Source: Isoperla grammatica
Taxonomy: Eukaryota > Arthropoda > Insecta > Plecoptera > Perlodidae
Direction of reading: 5' to 3'
Assembly: GCA_945910005.1 (NCBI GenBank)
Contig: OX246741.1
Span: 10,960,669 to 11,024,668, forward strand
DNA length: 64,000 nucleotides
Position 1 is the stretch's first letter, and the number at the start of each line of letters is the position of its first letter. The notes below the pieces were generated by a model. That model did not search any database and was not told where the DNA came from. It worked only from the letters and a program-made list of their open reading frames with translations. A program made the translations under genes and the position numbers. This document shows positions 12,713 through 23,800 of the stretch, one piece after another.

Positions 12713-12790
12713 ACGCATGTACACACGCATGTACACACGCATGTACGCATGTACACACGCATCTACACACGTGTACACACGTGTACACAA
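12713..12790. repeat. short tandem (acgcatgtac/acacgtgt) repeat
   Basis: About seven copies of a 10-14 bp purine/pyrimidine-alternating unit (acacgcatgt, then acacgtgt). Such alternation favours Z-DNA. Confidence 0.85.
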
Positions 12791-12954
12791 TGACCAATGT
12801 TCGTCTATAAATCTACAACAAGACATTAATGGGAGTGTTGCTCCAGCTGACAATAATATAACTAACGCTATCTCGTTTTGTTGGATCGTAAACCCCATCA
12901 CTGTAGCTCTGTGCTGTGGTCATCAGCTGGGCCGTGATAAGATAGCATACAACG

Positions 12955-12983
12955 TTGTCGCTCTGCCTGTCGTAAGAGGCGAG
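12955..12983 (-). repeat. copy of the dispersed cctcgtacgacaggcagagc core
   Basis: The minus strand reads gcctcttacgacaggcagag, one of at least five dispersed copies of this core in the window (others near 20068, 20257, 20517 and 38862). The 167-bp satellite contains the same core. Confidence 0.6.
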
Positions 12984-13055
12984 GCTTCATCTGACCTTGT
13001 GGATGAGTATATCGTTCAACACTAAATAATGCAATCATACAAATATTAAAATAGA

Positions 13056-13178
<123 letters not shown>

Positions 13179-13469
13179 TGGAAATTTGAATCAATTCCAT
13201 TGATTGATTGATTCAGTCATGAGAGACAGTCATGAGAGCCTTAACATCGAACACACAACCATCCAACTGGAAGGTCTGCTCGTCAACGACTGTGTGGGCA
13301 CATTCTTGTGAACTGCTTAATTAGGTTGTTGTTGTGCGCCAATTCCGAGGACTTTCCTTCCTTCATTTCACCACTTGAACTTGAGATGACTTGACACAAC
13401 GTTGTTTGTACACACACAATTAATATTATATGTCAGTCAGACGTACAACGATCTTGCAAGACTTGGACC

Positions 13470-13925
13470 GTTTCAAAGATATAAGCAAGTTTCGTTTCAA
13501 AGATCTTGGCAAGCTTCGTTTCAAAGATCTTAGCTAGTTTCGTTTCAAAGATCTTAGCAAGCCTCGTTTCAAAGGTTGAGCAAGCTTCATTTCAAAGTTC
13601 TTAGCAAGCTTCGTTTCAAAGATCTTAGTAAGCTTCGTTTCAAAGATCTTAGCTATTTACGTTTCAAAGATCTTAGCAAGCTTCGTTTCAAAGATCTTAG
13701 CAAGTTTCGTTTCAAAGATCTTAGCAAGCTTCGTTGCAAAGATCTTAGCTAGCTTCGTATCAAAGATATTAGCAACCTTCGTTTCAAAGATCTTAGCTAG
13801 TTTCGTTCCAAAGATCTTAGCAAGCTTCGTTTCAAAGATCTTAGCAAGCTTCATTTCAAAGATCTTAACAAGCTTCGTTTCAAAGATCTTAGCTAGTTTC
13901 GTTTCAAAGATCTTAGCAAGCAAGG
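13470..13925. repeat. 24-bp minisatellite
   Basis: About 19 copies of a 24-bp unit containing tttcaaagatcttagcaagc. Because 24 is a multiple of 3, the right two-thirds stays open on the minus strand as an octapeptide repeat (KLAKIFET). Changes such as aaggttgag at 13572 and tatttac at 13654 break the frame further left. No start context, splice sites or neighbouring exons support translation. Confidence 0.93.
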
Positions 13926-13929
13926 GAGT

Positions 13930-14484
13930 GTTGATTTCGTAATGGCTCCACATTTAGACAAGGCCCATATAAAAGTGCTGGTGCTGACGGAAAAGCTATA
14001 AAGCGCTTCGCTCAGAGCGAATTCCCCAGGTGAAGGTGATACACATATAAATACGTATCAGTGTCTCAGTTTGGAGGTCTATCACGTGATTGATTGAGAC
14101 GTGCGCGACGGAGCAGTTTTACAGGTTTTGCTACCGAACACTAACAACATTTTAGAGTGCGAACTGGCCGAACAAGTACTATGTAGTTTCATAATTTGAG
14201 ACTGTAGAAACCACATTTAATTTTAAAACGAAAATGAAAATGAAAATGTTACCATCTGCAGATATTTTGAATGTTGGCGCAATAAATACCATTGTAATAT
14301 GCACCTCGTTGGTAAAATCACTTTGTTAAAACGTGTTCAGGATTAAATTGGGTAACTACTTTCAGCTCGGAACAAGAAAAACAAACCCCTACTGACAATG
14401 CTCAAAGACATTTTCAGTGATTCCACCCGTAGTAAACAGGACACCGAAATTATATCTATAAAGCAAAGTATAACTACAATGTTA
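13930..14484. other. intronic DNA, no gene seen
   Basis: Non-coding; includes a small gaaaat tandem at about 14230-14250. Confidence 0.4.
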
Positions 14485-14505
14485 GGGGGGGGGGGGGGGG
14501 GGGGG
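14485..14505. repeat. poly(G) tract, 21 nt
   Basis: Uninterrupted G run. Confidence 0.95.
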
Positions 14506-14689
14506 AACATTAAACATGATATGTAGTATTGCAAAGATTATTGTGCACATAGCACAATGATGATTGAATGTTTTAAACAGTTTCGAACAGAGGTCTAAAA
14601 TAGTATCTAAGAAAGTGCTCATACTATGTACCACGTACCACTTGACAGACAGGCTAATGTCTGTATTGCCTGACATGTAAGCTAACCTC

Positions 14690-14945
14690 AATGTCAAGTA
14701 GTTGTAGGGTTGTAGGTGGAGCAGCATCACACGCTGCGATAGGGTTGTATGCCAAGTAGTTGTAGGGTAGTATGCCAAGTAGTTGTAGGGTAGTATGCCA
14801 AGTAGTTGTAGGGTAGTATGCCAAGTAGTTGTAGGGTTGTATGCCAAGTAGTTGTAGGGTAGTATGCCAAGTAGTTGTAGGGTAGTATGCCAAGTAGTTG
14901 TAGGGTTGTAGGTAGAGAAACATCGCACGCTGCGATAGGGTTGTA
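14690..14945. repeat. 23-bp minisatellite with matching flanks
   Basis: Eight or so copies of a 23-bp unit (gtagttgtagggtagtatgc plus caa). Both ends carry a longer related segment with cacgctgcgatagggttgta (about 14732 and 14922), so the short repeat seems to have expanded inside a duplicated segment. Minus-strand frames are open in all three phases because the unit lacks stops. Confidence 0.92.
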
Positions 14946-15201
14946 AAACTTGTAATTGTGACAACATAGGAACGAAACCAGGCCCGATAACCTCATGCGT
15001 GTTAAATGTCGCGACCTCGGCCGCCTATTTATGCTCGTCTTATTCGAATATTATCTCTACCATGATATATCGCTTTAGTTTTTTTTTTTGTTTTTATCAA
15101 TATCAAAACGATAAGATTTACAACTAAATTCAATTTTAATTCGGTTAAATCGTGTCACTACCGTATAGTATTTGTACCCGCGCAGACGCGAGCGCCTCGA
15201 A

Positions 15202-15218
15202 GGGGGGGGGGGGGGGGG
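15202..15218. repeat. poly(G) tract, 17 nt
   Basis: Uninterrupted G run. Confidence 0.95.
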
Positions 15219-15904
15219 CAGTGGGTCTGAGGCAAGACCAGAAACCTTCTCTCAGCGTCCCAGCGAGTATGTGCGCCCTGAATCTGGACCGAGAACTCAT
15301 CCTTGGGCAATGCCCCCGGCTAGTGTTAATTAGACTGACCTGACTCCAAGCGTTGACCTTTGTTTTCAAGAGATTTCAGCAGTTTTAGGACCCGATCAAA
15401 AAAACAGTCGTTTATACTTTATTCGCATCGGTCTAAAAAATAATGATGTTTTATCAATTTCTTCTTTGATTTTTTTTTTAATTAATGATTGTTTTAATTT
15501 TCTTCAGTGTTCGTTTCGTACAGTTAAAACATCATCGATGCTTTTGTGAACATGTTAGAAATCCTTGTTAAATGTAGCAACAAGAGTTTGTTTGCTGAAG
15601 ATAACATTGGTCAGGATTGTCTAACGGTTGTTTTACGCAAGTTATCTGTACTGAGATAACCTCTGAATGTGCAACATGGATCCTTGGCCACGAGTGGACA
15701 TTTTGAGGATAATTTGATCGTTGTTTAGTGGATGTTATTATAATTACCCGTATGAGATGTACTCGAGTCAACACAACTCGTCACCCCCCTTGCGCGTAAA
15801 ACAGCAGACGGGGTCTTGAACCTACCAGAAGGGTGATGAGGAGGAGGGGGGTGATTACCATCGCATATAAACGATAGAACTGCATGACTGAACGTCTAAA
15901 CAAC
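15219..15904. other. intronic DNA, no gene seen
   Basis: AT-rich, no recognisable element. Confidence 0.4.
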
Positions 15905-16325
15905 GGGCCCGGGGAATACTAGTTAGCGGACAGTGGTGTGTTTGGAGGGCCCTGGACAACGGGCCCGGGCCTGGCTCCAGTGTTAGGGCCCTGGCTGGAC
16001 CCTGGGCCCGGCTAACGATCAGCTACAACTATAGTGTTCTGGGCCCTGACAACGGGCCCGGGCCTGGCTCCAGTGTTAGGGCCCTGGCTGGACCCTGGGC
16101 CCGGCTAACGAGCAGCTACAACTATAGTGTTCCGGGCCCTGACAACGGGCCCGGGCCTGGTTCCAGTGTTAGGGCCCTGCTGGACCCTGGGCCCGGCTAA
16201 CGAGCAGCTACAACTATAGTGTTCGGGGCCCTGACAACGGGCCCGGGCCTGGCTCCAGTGTTAGGGCCCTGACTGGACCCTGGGCCCGGCTAACGAGCAA
16301 CTACAACTATATAGTGTTCTGGGTC
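15905..16325. repeat. 93-bp GC-rich minisatellite with GGGCCC palindromes
   Basis: Units start with gggcccgggcctgg at 15961, 16054, 16147 and 16239 (spacing 93, 93, 92), after a partial unit from about 15905. Each unit holds several GGGCCC hexamers and a ctacaactatagtgttc segment. Confidence 0.93.
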
Positions 16326-16569
16326 GCAGCAAGTGTCGAGCAATCAATCAAAGGCTACAAATGATTCCTACGATGTTCGATCGCGTCCAGCCAGCGACCA
16401 ATCAACATCTCGTATCGTCTCGTCTTGGTTTCGTCAGTGGACGGATGATTAATTACTGAGTAAAACAGTTAATTAAAAACAAAACGTTGTGATGGATAGT
16501 TCGACCCTGACGTTGTGTCACTCATATGTCTCTGTGTATGTCTGTCTATGGCTCGATACATGGTATGTA

Positions 16570-17548
16570 TAGGTGAGGGAAACTGTATAGGTGGGGGGAA
16601 ACTGTATAGGTGGGGGGAAACTGTATAGGTGAGAGGAAACTGTATAGGTGGGGGGAAACTGTATAGGTGGGAGAAACTGTATTTAGGTTGGGAAAATGTA
16701 TATGTGGGAGGAAACTGTATAGGTGGGGGAAACTGTATAGGTGGGGGGAAACTGTATAGGTGGGGGAAACTGTATAGGTGGGGGGAAACTGTATAGGTGG
16801 GGGGAAACTGTATAGGTGAGAGGAAACTGTATAGGTGGGGGGAAACTGTATAGGTGGGAGAAACTGTATATAGGTTGGGAAAATGTATATGTGGGAGGAA
16901 ACTGTATAGGTGGGGGAAACTGTGTAGGTGGGGGAAACTGTATAGATGGGGGAAACTGTATAGGTTGGGGAAATGTATAGGTGAGAGGAAACTGTATAGG
17001 TGGGAGAAACACTATCTAGGTTGGGAAAATGTATAGGTGGGGGGAAATGTATAGGTGAGAGGAAACTGTATAGGTGGGAGGAAACTGTATAGGTGGGGGA
17101 AACTGTATAGGTGGGGGAAACTGTATAAGTGGGGGAAACTGTATAGGTTGGGAAACTGTATAGGTGGGGGGAAATGTATAGGTGAGAGGAAACTGTATAG
17201 GTGGGAGGAAACTGTATAGGTGGGGGAAACTGTATAGGTGGGGGAAACTGTATAGGTGGGGGAAACTGTATAGGTGGGGTAACTGTATAGGTGGGGGAAA
17301 CTGTATAGGTGAGAGGAAACTGTATAGGTGGAGGAAACTGTATAGGTGGGGGGAAACTGTATAGGTGGGGAAAACTGTATAGGTGGGGGAAACTGTGTAG
17401 GTGGGGGAAACTGTATAGGTGGGGAGAAACTGTATAGGTGGGGGAAACTGTATAGGTGGGTGGAAACTGAATAGGTGGGGGAAACTGTATAGATGGGGGA
17501 AACTGTAAAGGTGAGGAGAAACTGTATAGGTGGGAGGGTGGGAGGAAA
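16570..17548. repeat. 18-20-bp purine-rich minisatellite
   Basis: About 50 copies of gaaactgtataggtgggggg and variants (g-run of 4-6, or tgagag/tgggag). The plus strand is strongly purine-rich, with regularly spaced G-runs. Open frames on both strands (Tyr-Thr-Val-Ser-Pro / Leu-Tyr-Arg-Trp-Gly-Lys) come from the repeat and shift phase often. Confidence 0.95.
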
Positions 17549-18296
17549 CGATGACCGAAGTCAAAGATTGTTTCAAAAGATATAACATCCTAGAGTAGCG
17601 AAGTCTATGTGCAAAATAAACAGTACATTTAAATAAAATTGAACTGTAATAAAATACCACAAAATGAATGTTGTGTTGCCAACACACATTTGCCACGAAT
17701 CTGTTCCCTGCCTCTAAGAGTGTATGAGTGATGTTTCTTGAAGGGTTGTGTTGTGTTGTGTTCTATTTAGAAAACTTTATATGGTGATTGATGACTTTCA
17801 CTTTCAGTATCCTGACACTCGATACCCAATCGACTCCTTCCTACTCGAAACCAAAAACAAAGCAAACTTTATTATGTTTGGATACAATTATTAAATTAAC
17901 ACATTTGATTCAAACATATATTTAAAAAAGTAATACGGGTAGATCTTGACAATATCGAGTCCTACACATTCCAAAATTGTATATAAAATATAATTTTAAA
18001 GATAGTGACATAAACCCTTCAATAATCACTATTTTCGATCATTTTTTGACTTCTGAATGGCCCTTGACAATGGGGTAGATTCCCTTAGTGTTCTTGTTAA
18101 AAACGAGGCGTGAGAAGTGAGAAGTGAGAAGTGAAATTCATCCGCATCGCACCGCCGTATTTTCAAAACGTGATTAACAAGTTTCCCCGAGTACAGCGTT
18201 GAATAGTTTTACCACAGGTTTTACCTCTCGCACGTTGGTTGACGGATGGGTTTGCGAGCAGAGCCGAGGCCATATTTACACGGAACACACATATAT
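17549..18296. other. intronic DNA, no gene seen
   Basis: AT-rich; contains short gtgttgtgtt and gagaagt tandems at about 17745 and 18110. Confidence 0.4.
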
Positions 18297-18965
18297 TATA
18301 CTTCACCTGAAGCAAGAGCTAGTTAGTATAGGGTTGTCACTTGTCGGTGACTTAGGAATGTCCAGCTTGCCTCATCTTTATACTGAGAAGGGACCTGCCA
18401 AATATCTCCTCAGAATTGTCTTGTTTCAATTTACCATATATACACATATACTTCACCTGACGCAAGTGCTAGTTCGTATAGGGTTGTCGGTGACTTAGGA
18501 AAGTCCAGCTTGCCTCATCTCTATACCGAGAAGGGACCTGCCAAATATCTCCTCAGAATCTGTCTTGTTTCAATTAACCAACTACACAATATATACTTCA
18601 CCTGACGCAAGAGCTAGTTCGTATATTTTTATTTATTTTATTGTAATAAGGCCAGTATAGGGCACAATGCCCTCTTTAGCCTGATGAGGGATGATTGATG
18701 AATGGTAATGAGGAAGGGAGGAAAGGAAGCCTGGTACCGACACGCAGCCTACTCCTGTCGAAAAGTACCAAGGGGACCATCGGCTTTACTTCCCATCCGA
18801 AAGGACGGTGTAACTTTGACCAGTCATATAGGTTCCTCCACTAACCTGGACTGCCGAGTAGTTCGTAAAGGGTTGTCGGTGACTTAGGAATGTCCAGCTT
18901 GCCTCATCTGTACCGAGAAGGGACCTGCCAAATAATTCCCCAGAATCTGTGTTGTTTCAATTGAA
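18297..18965. repeat. ~148-bp tandem repeat, three units, third interrupted
   Basis: Units starting cttcacctga begin at 18301, 18451 and 18596. Each contains ggttgtcggtgacttaggaa and gagaagggacctgccaaata. The third unit is split by a 235-bp retroposon (18624-18858) and resumes at 18859. Confidence 0.9.
18624..18858 (-). mobile_element. short retroposon (SINE or LINE 3' end) with 9-bp TSD
   Basis: A 235-bp insert splits the third ~148-bp tandem unit and is flanked by the 9-bp direct repeat tagttcgta (18615-18623 and 18859-18867). On the minus strand it ends in an A/T-rich tail (taataaggcc region, then an aaataaataaaa-like tail). Before the tail is a motif (cgtcctttcggatgggaagt, then aaagccgatggtcccc) of the kind found at the 3' ends of RTE/CR1-related LINEs and their SINE partners. 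No pol III boxes are clear, so it may be 5'-truncated. Confidence 0.8.
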
Positions 18966-20800
18966 CCAACTGTTCTTGTGGTAATAACAATTAAAGCACC
19001 CTAGCTTAGGGCCTTCATTACCCAGTCATCAGTTCAATTGTCTGCCTGACTCACTTTTCAGTCTCGATGTACAACAACGCGATATAGACCGTATGTGTGT
19101 GTGTGTACAGTGCTACACAAGATAAATGGAAAGATGAAGGATAATTATTAATATGTCCTTCTTTTCTTTAACGAATCTAAATTAATGACCTAAACAGCAC
19201 GCGTCCAGTTGGATGAAATAATGAGTGGAAGAGCTGCAAGATTTGGACGAGTGATGGTTGGTCACTTTGTTTTAAGACATCGTATGTAGGCTCTAAGAAA
19301 ATAAGTTACTTTGATTGGGCTTGTTCGGTGCCCAAATATAAGGTCGATGGTTCGGTGTTTATATCTGATCGGTCACTGCATACATGTTTTGTCTCTAATC
19401 GTTACCTTTAACCCTTTGTTGTCCAATTATTTTTTTGGCTCGTAAGAAGTGCATTTTTGGCTGAAATGTACGGTGAAATTTGAAAACATACCCCTCTCTC
19501 CATTATTTTTGTTTTTAATTTAAATTACGCTCTGCCGAGATAGAACCAAAACGGGTGAACAATTATTACTATCTAATTCCGACAATTCGAATACTAGTGC
19601 GATGAAAAATACTCCCACTTTAGATGTACATTTTACGGAGTTGAATAGATTTTCAACGACGAGTCTTTTGATATCTGTTAAAAACGGACAAATAACTGAC
19701 CAACTGTGGAACAACTAGTCTTCGTGGGCGTTGTGACGGGAAGGAAGTAACGAAGGGGTGGAAAGTGAGCGACTAAACAGCGTATTTGACGCGTAACCAT
19801 GCAGTCATGGACAGCAAATAACGACAGAGCAACTAAGTATAATATAGGCTTTAGGACGTGACGGACGTACACATTAAAATGCAGCAGTGTGGAAGGGCAC
19901 AGCGGGAGGGTGGAGGGGGAGAGCCTCAAAATAATTAATTTAATTTGCGCGGTATTCGTTCAGAATGTTTTCAATTTCAAATTGTAAATATTCGATTTTC
20001 ATTTTTTAATTTAGATAGACTGAACTTCATTATTATTGTTGATGCGCTTTATAACGACTCTTTACGTCGCCTCGTACGAAAGGCAGAGCTACCCTGGACG
20101 TAATCTACCACGGTCGAGAAATGGTCCACAAACAATCACAACATATTGACTTGTATGCGTGAAAGCAGTATCTGTTAAATAATGAAGGCAATTCTGTTTT
20201 CACCAGCCCCAATGAGCATAACAATTGAACTAAAGTGGTTTTAATTGAGTCGGCTCGTACGACAGGTATCGATACTCTGGGTACTTCTACCCCGCGAGCC
20301 CAGAAACGTCTTTATACGTAATTTATTAAACAAATATGACCACGTCTGGGCCCTGGGTAGATTTGACCCAAAGGTGAGTGCCTCATGAGGTAAGAGGCAG
20401 TCAGAAAATTAATATCGCCCTTCCCCCTTTTACCTATTTAAATCTGCTTCCTACTTAATCCTTTCCTCCAAGACCCACTACCATCTAGCTCTGAGATAGA
20501 ATGCGTCCAGAGTTGTTCTACCTGTCGTAATAGGCGACAAAAGGTATGACGACATATTATGACCTAGCGGTTGAGTACTACGCTGTTAAACCACAAATAT
20601 AAAAACAACGAAATGGTGACACGTCTGTGTAAAAACAACCTCTCACATATCGATGCTTGGCAAATCTCATCAACCGATGATCAGCATAACAAGAAAGTAT
20701 ATAAGTTTGAATTCAGTCGAGCACAACTACCCTGGGCCTGACTACCCCATCATTTCACTACCCACACAACATAGCGTACTATCTGTGTGACAGCTTCCTA
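18966..20800. other. intronic DNA with three diverged satellite-core motifs
   Basis: No coding signal. It holds copies of the dispersed core at about 20068-20095 (cctcgtacgaaaggcagagc), 20257-20285 (ctcgtacgacaggtatcg) and 20517-20535 (minus). At 20700-20800 is a decayed satellite-like unit leading into the array. Confidence 0.5.
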
Positions 20801-23800
20801 TTCCTACAGGTGACATCTCCTGGTGTAGCCTACTCGTACGACAGGCAGGGGCCTAGCTACCCTGAGTCTCTCTACCCGGTCGGTATTACTATTGAGTTGT
20901 TCCCTACACTTACAAACAATGCTTATATCCACACACCCCAACGCACTATATGTGTGCCTTCACCCTACCTACAGCTAACATCTCCTGGTGTAGTCTACTC
21001 GTACGACAGGCAGGGGCCTAGCTACCCTGAGCCTCTCTACCCGGTCGGTATTACTATTGAGTTGTTCCCTACACTAACAAACACAATGCTTATATCCACA
21101 CACCCCAACGCACTATATGTGTGCCTTCACCCTACCTACAGCTAACATCTCCTGGTGTAGTCTACTCGTACGACAGGCAGGGGCCTAGCTACCCTGAGCC
21201 TCTCTACCCGGTCGGTATTACTATTGAGTTGTTCCCTACACTAACAAACACAATGCTTATATCCACACACCCCAACGCACTATATGTGTGCCTTCACCCT
21301 ACCTACAGCTAACATCTCCTGGTGTAGTCTACTCGTACGACAGGCAGGGGCCTAGCTACCCTGAGTCTCTCTACCCGGTCGGTATTACTATTGAGTTGTT
21401 CCCTACACTAACAAACAATGCTTATATCCACACACCCCAACGCACTATATGTGTGCCTTCACCCTACCTACAGCTAACATCTCCTGGTGTAGCCTACTCG
21501 TACGATAGGCAGGGGCCTAGCTACCCTGAGTCTCTCTACCCGGTCGGTATTACTATTGAGTTGTTCCCTACACTAACAAACACAATGCTTATATCCACAC
21601 ACCCCAACGCACTATATGTGTGCCTTCACCCTACCTACAGCTAACATCTCCTGGTGTAGCCTACTCGTACGATAGGCAGGGGCCTAGCTACCCTGAGTCT
21701 CTCTACCCGGTCGGTATTACTATTGAGTTGTTCCCTACACTAACAAACACAATGCTTATATCCACACACCCCAACGCACTATATGTGTGCCTTCACCCTA
21801 CCTACAGCTAACATCTCCTGGTGTAGCCTACTCGTACGATAGGCAGGGGCCTAGCTACCCTGAGTCTCTCTACCCGGTCGGTATTACTATTGAGTTGTTC
21901 CCTACACTATAACAAACACAATGCTTATATCCACACACCCCAACGCACTATATGTGTGCCTTCACCCTACCTACAGCTAACATCTCCTGGTGTAGTCTAC
22001 TCGTACGACAGGCAGGGGCCTAGCTACCCTGAGTCTCTCTACCCGGTCGGTATTACTATTGAGTTGTTCCCTACACTAACAAACACAATGCTTATATCCA
22101 CACACCCCAACGCACTATATGTGTGCCTTCACCCTACCTACAGCTAACATCTCCTGGTGTAGTCTACTCGTACGACAGGCAGGGGCCTAGCTACCCTGAG
22201 TCTCTCTACCCGGCAGGCATTATTATTAAGTTGTTCCCTACACTAACAAACTCAATGCTTATATCCACACACCCCAACGCACTATATGTGTGCCTTCACC
22301 CTACCTACAGCTAACATCTCCTGGTGTAGTCTACTCGTACGACAGGCAGGGGCCTAGCTACCCTGAGTCTCTCTACCCGGCAGGCATTATTATTAAGTTG
22401 TTCCCTACACTAACAAACTCAATGCTTATATCCACACACCCCAACGCACTATATGTGTGCCTTCACCCTACCTACAGCTAACATCTCCTGGTGTAGTCTA
22501 CTCGTACGACAGGCAGGGGCCTAGCTACCCTGAGTCTCTCTACCCGGTCGGTATTACTATTGAGTTGTTCCCTACACTATAACAAACACAATGCTTATAT
22601 CCACACACCCCAACGCACTATATGTGTGCCTTCACCCTACCTACAGCTAACATCTCCTGGTGTAGTCTACTCGTACGACAGGCAGGGGCCTAGCTACCCT
22701 GAGTCTCTCTACCCGGTCGGTATTACTATTGAGTTGTTCCCTACACTAACAAACACAATGCTTATATCCACACACCCCAACGCACTATATGTGTGCCTTC
22801 ACCCTACCTACAGCTAACATCTCCTGGTGTAGTCTACTCGTACGACAGGCAGGGGCCTAGCTACCCTGAGTCTCTCTACCCGGTCGGTATTACTATTGAG
22901 TTGTTCCCTACACTAACAAACACAATGCTTATATCCACACACCCCAACGCACTATATGTGTGCCTTCACCCTACCTACAGCTAACATCTCCTGGTGTAGT
23001 CTACTCGTACGATAGGCAGGGGCCTAGCTACCCTGAGTCTCTCTACCCGGTCGGTATTACTATTGAGTTGTTCCCTACACTAACAAACTCAATGCTTATA
23101 TCCACACACCCCAACGCACTATATGTGTGCCTTCACCCTACCTAAAGCTAACATCTCCTGGTGTAGTCTACTCGTACGATAGGCAGGGGCCTAGCTACCC
23201 TGAGCCTCTCTACCCGGCAGGCATTATTATTAAGTTGTTCCCTACACTAACAAACACAATGCTTATATCCACACACCCCAACGCACTATATGTGTGCCTT
23301 CACCCTACCTACAGCTAACATCTCCTGGTGTAGTCTACTCGTACGATAGGCAGGGGCCTAGCTACCCTGAGTCTCTCTACCCGGTCGGTATTACTATTGA
23401 GTTGTTCCCTACACTAACAAACACAATGCTTATATCCACACACCCCAACGCACTATATGTGTGCCTTCACCCTACCTACAGCTAACATCTCCTGGTGTAG
23501 TCTACTCGTACGACAGGCAGGGGCCTAGCTACCCTGAGCCTCTCTACCCGGTCGGTATTACTATTGAGTTGTTCCCTACACTAACAAACACAATGCTTAT
23601 ATCCACACACCCCAACGCACTATATGTGTGCCTTCACCCTACCTACAGCTAACATCTCCTGGTGTAGTCTACTCGTACGACAGGCAGGGGCCTAGCTACC
23701 CTGAGTCTCTCTACCCGGTCGGTATTACTATTGAGTTGTTCCCTACACTAACAAACACAATGCTTATATCCACACACCCCAACGCACTATATGTGTGCCT

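Noticed and set aside
14482..17696. Minus-strand Tyr/Pro/Leu-rich frames
   Set aside because: Translations of 23-bp and 18-20-bp minisatellites; no exon signals.
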